From positions 1 through 5,495 of the forward strand of contig JAFWCS010000036.1 of assembly GCA_017534365.1 (NCBI GenBank): a DNA stretch of 5,495 nucleotides. The letters are read 5' to 3'. A program made the translations under genes and the position numbers. Positions 1 through 4,490 of the stretch are shown here, piece after piece. Origin of the DNA: Clostridia bacterium (lineage in GTDB: Bacteria > Bacillota > Clostridia > Oscillospirales > Acutalibacteraceae). Within the stretch, counting starts at the first letter, position 1. Every line of letters begins with the position of its first letter. The notes beneath the pieces were generated by a model that was not told the origin of the DNA, made no database searches, and saw only the letters and a list, made by a program, of their open reading frames with translations.

Positions 1-246
1 AAAAAGCTGGTCGAAGATTACCATGCAGACGGCGTCCTTTATGAGCAGCTTAAATTCTGCGAATACTGGGGCTATGAAAGAGCGCTCGCCTCACACGTGA
101 TAACCAATGATTTCGGTATCCCCTCCGTTTGTGTGGACAGGCAATACACCGCAAGCGCATCGGGACAGCTGAGAACACGCGTGCAGGCCTTTGTAGAAAG
201 TCTTGAAATCAAAAAAATCCAGAAGGAAAAGGAGCGGACGGAATGA
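1..246 (+). CDS. 2-hydroxyacyl-CoA dehydratase/benzoyl-CoA reductase-family subunit, C-terminal fragment (5' end outside window)
   Basis: Reading frame 1 is open from the left edge to TGA at 244-246, giving the last 81 residues of a longer protein. The tail has the usual C-terminal layout of this family: an LKFCEYW segment (visible residues 17-23), where the cysteine matches the position of the third [4Fe-4S] ligand in family members; then GIPSVCVDRQY (39-49), and a GQLRTRVQAFVE helix (55-66) before a basic, charged end. In the family, two related subunits each carry an iron-sulfur cluster and use ATP-driven electron transfer from an activator for reductive dehydration or ring reduction in the cytoplasm. 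The next gene starts inside this one's stop codon (ATGA), so the two are likely translationally coupled partners. The specific substrate cannot be inferred. Family assignment is fairly sure; the N-terminal cluster ligands are not visible. Confidence 0.85.
   Translation, partial: KKLVEDYHADGVLYEQLKFCEYWGYERALASHVITNDFGIPSVCVDRQYTASASGQLRTRVQAFVESLEIKKIQKEKERTE
223..234 (+). promoter_or_regulatory. Shine-Dalgarno site inside the preceding gene
   Basis: The purine-rich run AAGGAAAAGGAG ends 8 bases before the ATG at 243, within the last codons of the upstream subunit gene. It supports the choice of this ATG, which overlaps the upstream stop as ATGA, and implies coupled translation of the two subunits. 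Confidence 0.7.
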
Positions 247-1814
247 GCCTGAAAGACAGCCTCAAAAAATTCTGGCGCAACGAGCCTGAGAATCTCGGCC
301 GGCTGCATATGGACAAGACGGGGATCCTCAAGCACAGAGAATGGCGCGGACTTTCTGACACGATGTATGATTATTACCGCTGGCTGATCACCTGGAAGGA
401 CATTATCGTTATGACGGCCAAGGCCCCGGCCTCGACTGTCAGAGGGCTGCTGAACTACCGATGGATGATGAGCTATCTCTCGGCGCCCGCCTGGGTTGAC
501 CGCCACACCGAAGGTCTCAGGGGTCCGCAGCTCAGGATCACGCATCTTCATATGAATATGCTGGTCAAGCCCACAACGGACCTGATCAATTTCCTCCTTG
601 CCAATGACAGGCACTTTCACAAGCACCCGAAGTGGGCGGACAGAACGGTCAACGTGGATGAGATCTTCTCATCTGAATTCATTGCCGGATTTCCGAATCT
701 GAGAGACAACCATGTTACGACGATTCCGATTTTTCTGACTTCCATGGTTGATCAGAATATTACGCCGCCCTATCTTGACATTACGGAAAGCTACGGGGTT
801 CCCGCCGACGTCTGTCCCCTGCCCTCGGCCGAAGCCGGCGTTGCGATCAATGACGATTATCCGCTTGTCGGCGTCTGCTCGCTCACCTGCAATATGCCGT
901 GCGACGGCTCAATTATGAATTCATCCTATCTTGACAGGCGCTTCAATATCCCCACGCAGGTAATCAACGTGCCTCTGCGTTACAACGGTGAGGACGTACA
1001 GGAATACGCTGTGGACGAAATCAAATCCGCGATCGCCTTTGTTGAAGAGCAGACCGGCGAAAAATGGGATTGGGACGCGTTCTTCAAGGCAATGAAAACG
1101 TATAACCGGCAGACGGAATACGAAATGCAGAAATGGGAGGTCAATAAAACCGATTACCCGCAGATGACCGGCGCAACGTTCTGGCTGTATCGTCTGTTTT
1201 ATTTTCACATTTCCGGCGGCATGGATCCGCGTTTTCTGAAGGTTGACAAAAAAGTCAACAGGCTGATGCTTGACGCTTATAACAAAAAGACAAAATGCTC
1301 CAAAGAGATGCGTCACCGGGCTATCGTCTGGTCCTGCCCGGCAAATTACTATACCAGCCTTGCAAACTGGCTTGAAAACTGCTGGGGCGTCAATGTTATA
1401 ATGGATATGGAAACCATGATTTCCTACTATATGTATGACACGGAAGACAAAGAAAAAGCGCTTGCCACGCTCGCAAAAACGCTTCAGAGAACGACCATGC
1501 GAAAGCATACCAAAGGCGGCTATGCCAATGTTGTTGACGAGCTTTGGAGAATCGTCGAGGAATTCAATGCCGATATGGTGATCATGTATGATCAGATCTC
1601 CTGCAAGGGCATGGACGGCCTGACGGGCATATTTGACGACCAGGCAAGAGAAAGAAACGTCAGTTTCATCTGGGTGTCGCAGGATCTGATGGATCCGCGC
1701 ACCATTTCAAGGCGCGATATGCGCGAGCAGATCAACAAATATATGACCACCGTGCTTCAGGAAACACCGGTTGACCCCACCCTCGTAGACTTTGACGACA
1801 CCCTGGCATGGTAA
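243..1814 (+). CDS. Long 2-hydroxyacyl-CoA dehydratase-family subunit (523 aa)
   Basis: This is the second iron-sulfur subunit of a dehydratase/benzoyl-CoA-reductase-like pair. The recognisable core begins near residue 185. It contains DVCPLPSAEAG (189-199), PLVGVCSLTCNMPCDGS (207-223), a region around residues 231-262 typical of the loop and helix after the PCD motif, and DQISCKGMDG (450-459). I infer C191, C220 and C454 to be the three cluster ligands by comparison with the family pattern. C212, C216, C352, C365 and C380 are additional. The protein is longer than the roughly 370-430 residues usual for these subunits, with about 180 residues before the first motif cysteine. That extension is rich in Trp, Tyr and Met and includes the histidine clusters HLH (101-103) and HFHKH (124-128). 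No signal peptide is seen. It overlaps the upstream subunit by 4 bases and is followed after 25 bases by the activator. The substrate is unknown. A reductase of the double-cubane-cluster type is an alternative to a true dehydratase. Confidence 0.85.
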   Translation: MSLKDSLKKFWRNEPENLGRLHMDKTGILKHREWRGLSDTMYDYYRWLITWKDIIVMTAKAPASTVRGLLNYRWMMSYLSAPAWVDRHTEGLRGPQLRITHLHMNMLVKPTTDLINFLLANDRHFHKHPKWADRTVNVDEIFSSEFIAGFPNLRDNHVTTIPIFLTSMVDQNITPPYLDITESYGVPADVCPLPSAEAGVAINDDYPLVGVCSLTCNMPCDGSIMNSSYLDRRFNIPTQVINVPLRYNGEDVQEYAVDEIKSAIAFVEEQTGEKWDWDAFFKAMKTYNRQTEYEMQKWEVNKTDYPQMTGATFWLYRLFYFHISGGMDPRFLKVDKKVNRLMLDAYNKKTKCSKEMRHRAIVWSCPANYYTSLANWLENCWGVNVIMDMETMISYYMYDTEDKEKALATLAKTLQRTTMRKHTKGGYANVVDELWRIVEEFNADMVIMYDQISCKGMDGLTGIFDDQARERNVSFIWVSQDLMDPRTISRRDMREQINKYMTTVLQETPVDPTLVDFDDTLAW

Positions 1815-1822
1815 CATCTCAT

Positions 1823-1830
1823 AAGGAGGA
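1823..1830 (+). promoter_or_regulatory. Strong Shine-Dalgarno for the activator gene
   Basis: AAGGAGGA lies 9 bases before the ATG at 1840 in the 25-base gap between the dehydratase subunit and the activator. It is the best ribosome binding site in the window and fixes the start. It would allow the activator to be translated independently of upstream coupling. Confidence 0.8.
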
Positions 1831-1839
1831 GCAAAAACG

Positions 1840-2640
1840 ATGAAATATTTCGGCGGCTGCGATGTAGGATCCACCTACACAAAATGCGTGATACTTGATG
1901 AAAACGGCAAAATGGTTGCTAACGTAACAAACAGAAGCAAGATCAATCCGGTTCAGTCTGCCCAAATCGCGCTCGACGATGCCGTTGCGCAGGTCGATGG
2001 GCTTTCGAGCGCGAAAGACCTGACGTATCTTGTCGGCACGGGATACGGCAGAAACAAAGTCCCCTTTGCAGATGAGAACATCAGCGAGATCTCCTGCCAC
2101 GCAATGGGCGTGCATGTGACGAATCCAGAGGTCAGGGCGATCATTGATATCGGCGGTCAGGACGTCAAAGGCATTGCGATCGACACCGACGGAACAGTAA
2201 AGAATTTTGCGATGAACGACAAATGCGCCGCCGGTACCGGCAGATTCTATGAAGCCATGGCAAACGCTTTTGAACTGTCTCTGCCCGAATTCTCAAAGCT
2301 CTCGCTTCAGGCTAAAAACACGATCCCCATTACGGCGCAATGCACCGTGTTTGCCGAATCCGAGGTGATCTCTCTTGTCGGCGAAGGGAAACCCATGGAA
2401 GAAATCGCCGCAGGCATCCAGCTGGCCGTTGCGAAACGGTGCTTTGTCATGGCGAAGAAAGCGGGCGCGACTGACAGCATCACGCTGACAGGCGGCTGCG
2501 CAAAGAACGAAGGCCTCAAGAAGGCGATCGAAAAAGTGCTGAAAATCAAGGTGGTGGAACTCAGCACCGACCCGCAGCTGATGGGCGCGCTCGGCGCGGC
2601 CGAATACGCCAGACAGAAGGGAATGGTAAAACAGGCATGA
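1840..2640 (+). CDS. 2-hydroxyacyl-CoA dehydratase activator, ASKHA-family ATPase (HgdC-like)
   Basis: This homodimeric [4Fe-4S] ATPase takes an electron from ferredoxin or flavodoxin and, on ATP hydrolysis, drives it at very low potential into the partner dehydratase/reductase. At 266 residues it has the family's normal length. Motifs appear in order: phosphate-1 loop DVGSTYTK (8-15), GTGYGR (66-71), phosphate-2 loop DIGGQD (103-108), NDKCAAGTGRF (126-136) with C129, AQCTVFAESE (166-175) with C168, and adenosine-binding LTGGCAKN (216-223). C129 and C168 correspond to the two cysteines per subunit that hold the cluster shared across the dimer in characterised activators. The start is set by the strong ribosome binding site. 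It follows the two subunit genes, the standard context, but the genes after it are not standard. No key residue appears to be missing. The family assignment is very secure; the acceptor is presumed to be the two upstream subunits. Confidence 0.95.
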   Translation: MKYFGGCDVGSTYTKCVILDENGKMVANVTNRSKINPVQSAQIALDDAVAQVDGLSSAKDLTYLVGTGYGRNKVPFADENISEISCHAMGVHVTNPEVRAIIDIGGQDVKGIAIDTDGTVKNFAMNDKCAAGTGRFYEAMANAFELSLPEFSKLSLQAKNTIPITAQCTVFAESEVISLVGEGKPMEEIAAGIQLAVAKRCFVMAKKAGATDSITLTGGCAKNEGLKKAIEKVLKIKVVELSTDPQLMGALGAAEYARQKGMVKQA

Positions 2641-2792
2641 AGGTATTATTGATCTCGCTCACCGTCATTTCAGCCTTTTTTGCGCTGACTTTTCTCATTT
2701 ATATTACAAACAGCGATATGAAGCTGGTGAGAAAAATCTATGATAAAGTCCAGCCTTATTACGACAATCTCAAGAAGGACAGGAAGCTTTAA
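2637..2792 (+). CDS. Small single-span membrane protein, 51 aa, unknown function
   Basis: An ATG overlapping the activator's stop (ATGA) opens a 51-codon frame ending in TAA two bases before the next gene. Residues 3-23 (from VLLISLTV through LIYI) form one strongly hydrophobic helix, long enough to cross the membrane. The remaining half is charged and net basic (KLVRKIYDK, then NLKKDRKL). There is no cysteine. The ribosome binding site is weak (an AGG a few bases before the ATG; GAAGGG further off), consistent with coupled translation. I do not recognise the family. The position fills exactly the space between two confident genes in the same operon, which argues that it is real. It might tether or scaffold a soluble partner at the membrane, but nothing in the sequence proves this. 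Confidence 0.65.
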   Translation: MKVLLISLTVISAFFALTFLIYITNSDMKLVRKIYDKVQPYYDNLKKDRKL

Positions 2793-2794
2793 GT

Positions 2795-2983
2795 ATGTGC
2801 TTATCAACCGCGTATAAAAACGAAATATCCGAGGAAACCGCCGTCATGCACAACGTGATGGAGGTGGAGTGCAGCGACACTTCCGTCACCCTCATTGACC
2901 TTCTGGGCCGCCGTCAGAAATTTGACGGCAGACTTCTCAAGGCGAGTCTCACAGACGGATACGTGATTTTAAAGACAGAATAA
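2795..2983 (+). CDS. cooT: CooT-family nickel-binding protein (62 aa)
   Basis: This short protein begins Met-Cys, with an acidic stretch, a DLLGRRQKFDG core (35-45) and a hydrophobic end (DGYVILKTE). This matches the small CooT-like family (Pfam once described it as a predicted RNA-binding protein). In Rhodospirillum rubrum CooT is a dimer whose Cys2 takes part in binding nickel, and it is encoded with the CO dehydrogenase accessory genes. C2 is present here; the only other cysteine is C26. A purine-rich site (AGGAAG) sits about 8 bases before the ATG. The gene lies two bases after the membrane peptide, and its TAA overlaps the start of the CooC-like gene, so it is probably co-expressed for nickel delivery. 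The direct nickel role is by family analogy. The CooC neighbour strengthens it considerably. Confidence 0.8.
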   Translation: MCLSTAYKNEISEETAVMHNVMEVECSDTSVTLIDLLGRRQKFDGRLLKASLTDGYVILKTE

Positions 2984-3762
2984 TGATGGAGAAAAGCAAT
3001 ACGATCATACTAGCCTTCGTCGGCAAAGGCGGCGTGGGCAAAACCTCCCTTTCGGCCGCGGCAGTCCGCCTGCTCTCGAAAGCATATCCGGATAAAAGGA
3101 TCCTTGCCATCGACGCCGACCCGGCAGTCGGCCTCGCAACCGCGCTCGGCACAGACGCGTCTCTGACCGTGGATGATATCAGAAAGGCTTTTGTTGCCCA
3201 GGCGAAAAAAGGCAACACCGGCGCCGCCGTAGAGCTGCTTGGCGAAGCAAAATACCGCATGTTTGACGCTGTTGCCGAAAACGGAAACGTTTCATTTCTT
3301 GCCATCGGCAGGCCGGAAGGCGCCGGGTGTTACTGCAAGGTGAACGCCTATCTCAAGGAGATCATTTCAATGCTTGCGGGCAACTACGATTATGTCGTGA
3401 TCGACGGGGAAGCGGGAATTGAGCATGTGAATCGCCGCGTGATGGAAAAGGTCACACACCTCCTGCTCATTTCCGACGCCAGCAGAAAGGGTCTGCAGGT
3501 CATAAAAACCATTCATGCCGTCGCAAAAGAGATGGTGATGTTTGAGAAGGCCGGCGTGATCATCAACAGGATCCCGGATATGTCTCTTGCGGAGAATCTT
3601 GACGCCGGAGCGACGGAGATCCTCTCGCTGATTCCCGACGACAGCGGTGTTGCGATGAACGACGCGACGGGCGAGAGCATCTATTCCCTGCCGGAATCGT
3701 CCCCTCTGATGCAGGGCGCGAAAGAAGCGCTTGTAAAGCTCGGCGTGATTCAGGGTAATTGA
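2983..3762 (+). CDS. cooC: CooC/AcsF-type nickel-insertion ATPase (MinD-like P-loop, 259 aa)
   Basis: This is a cytoplasmic ATPase that helps load nickel into CO dehydrogenase or acetyl-CoA synthase active sites. It has a deviant Walker A GKGGVGKT (14-21) with the signature lysine K15, LAIDADPAVGLATALG (41-56) as the second nucleotide motif, GAGCYCKVNAYL (113-124) with the CxC pair C116/C118, and VVIDGEAGIEHVNRR (138-152) as the Walker B/DxEAGIEH element. In CooC the CxC pair from each monomer binds nickel or zinc at the dimer interface, and this pair is what separates CooC from general MinD proteins. The length is normal for the family. Two ATGs in tandem (2983 and 2986) are possible starts. 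The first overlaps the stop of the CooT-like gene (TAATG) and differs by one residue only. No CODH catalytic gene is in the window, so its client is uncertain. The ACS-like protein next door is a candidate. Confidence 0.92.
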   Translation: MMEKSNTIILAFVGKGGVGKTSLSAAAVRLLSKAYPDKRILAIDADPAVGLATALGTDASLTVDDIRKAFVAQAKKGNTGAAVELLGEAKYRMFDAVAENGNVSFLAIGRPEGAGCYCKVNAYLKEIISMLAGNYDYVVIDGEAGIEHVNRRVMEKVTHLLLISDASRKGLQVIKTIHAVAKEMVMFEKAGVIINRIPDMSLAENLDAGATEILSLIPDDSGVAMNDATGESIYSLPESSPLMQGAKEALVKLGVIQGN

Positions 3763-3763
3763 A

Positions 3764-4462
3764 ATGAAACTTTATGATGAGTGCTTTGCGGGTCTGCACG
3801 AGATTCTGAAAAAGAATCCCGCGAAAAAGCTTGTATGGCCGGCCGTGAAATGGAACGGCACGGATAAGAACAAAATCATTTTTCAAAGTGACGCCGCCTT
3901 TGAACTGGGCGGCGCGAATCTGCCTGCGATCAGCAGCGTAGCTTTTACCGACGATCCGGATCTTGTGCCAGCCGATGAAATCCTGCTGATCGGCAACGAC
4001 TTAGCGGATTTGAACGGAGATTCGCCGTTTGCGAGGATCGCGATGATCCGCGTCAACGAAGATGAGATGGGCACCGGCGAGCGGCTGTATCAGACGATCA
4101 GAAGGATCGAATACGCGCGGTATCATATTCATCCCGAAGGCTATATGATGCGGATTTCCGCTTTTACGCACCGCGAAGCGGCCAGGGTTGCCCGGGATGC
4201 GCTGGCGAAGGGCCTGAGCTTTGCCCATGTCGGCGCTTTTCTGATCGAAGAATATAAAAAACAGCCTCAGGTCGAGGCTGTAAAATTGCTGTTTGTTACC
4301 GCAGATGGTTTTCCTTATGACACATTGGAAAAGGTGATGGAAAAATCGGAAAGCATTACCACGGCGCTTGATCATATTATGAGAGATATTAAAATGGACT
4401 GCCGGACCTGCAGCCTCAAGACGGTTTGCGATGAGGTTGAAGCCTTGTGCGGCAAAGCGTGA
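3764..4462 (+). CDS. Stand-alone acetyl-CoA synthase middle-domain homologue (CdhC/AcsB-like) with C-terminal Cys4 motif
   Basis: The 232-residue protein follows, in order, landmarks I recall from the middle of bacterial acetyl-CoA synthase: an ELGG turn (47-50), EILLIGNDLADL (72-83) against the EVIGPDID-like segment, ERLYQTIRRIEYARYH (106-121) against the ERRIHxFIN helix, MMRIS (128-132) against WLRVS, ALAKGLSFAHVGAFLIEEYK (146-165) against the VAKGFxFKxxGEILxAK stretch, and VEAVKLLFVT (170-179) against VDRVQVTIFT. It ends in CxxCx5Cx6C (C213, C216, C222, C229), where ACS begins its A-cluster ligands. The N-terminal CODH-contacting domain, most of the catalytic domain and the CGC motif that holds the nickel pair are absent, so acetyl-CoA synthesis by this protein alone is not expected. 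It starts two bases after the CooC-like gene, with a weak AGGGT ribosome site 7 bases upstream of its ATG. It may be a scaffold, a corrinoid/metal-protein partner, or an iron-sulfur protein. The family link is from remembered alignment and needs a profile search. Confidence 0.72.
   Translation: MKLYDECFAGLHEILKKNPAKKLVWPAVKWNGTDKNKIIFQSDAAFELGGANLPAISSVAFTDDPDLVPADEILLIGNDLADLNGDSPFARIAMIRVNEDEMGTGERLYQTIRRIEYARYHIHPEGYMMRISAFTHREAARVARDALAKGLSFAHVGAFLIEEYKKQPQVEAVKLLFVTADGFPYDTLEKVMEKSESITTALDHIMRDIKMDCRTCSLKTVCDEVEALCGKA
4256..4281 (-). terminator. Intrinsic terminator for the convergent beta-helix gene, located inside the ACS-like gene
   Basis: ACAGCCTC (4261-4268) and GAGGCTGT (4274-4281) are exact reverse complements separated by five bases. 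Read on the - strand this is an 8-bp, mostly GC stem followed at once by a T tract (the complement of the A run at 4256-4260). On the + strand the hairpin is followed by AAAATTG, so it would act in one direction only. It lies about 210 bases past the stop of the - strand gene and nothing closer looks like a terminator. The function is inferred from structure only. It also encodes ordinary residues of the ACS-like protein (around residues 166-173). Confidence 0.6.
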
Positions 4463-4490
4463 CTCTGCGATTCTCTTTTCATTTTTTAAT
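4463..4490. other. Convergent intergenic gap
   Basis: These 28 bases separate the stop codons of the ACS-like gene and the converging beta-helix gene. The sequence is pyrimidine-rich on the + strand with a T run (4482-4487), but I find no hairpin of useful length before it, so a terminator for the + strand operon is not supported here. The two transcripts probably overlap. Confidence 0.6.

Noticed and set aside
72..626. Open - strand frame of 184 codons
   Set aside because: It lies opposite two well-supported + strand genes, has no recognisable domain, and has no independent ribosome site or operon context.
1242..1259. Perfect inverted repeat GTTGAC-A6-GTCAAC with an embedded TTGACA
   Set aside because: The stem is only 6 bp inside coding sequence, there is no TATAAT-like box at a 16-18 base spacing after TTGACA, and there is no T tract for termination on either strand.
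921..1508. Open - strand frame of 195 codons
   Set aside because: It is entirely antisense to the long dehydratase-family subunit, whose motifs span this region; composition looks like a shadow frame.
4440..4490. Possible + strand terminator at the end of the operon
   Set aside because: There is a T-rich run, but no stem longer than about three base pairs could be found before it.
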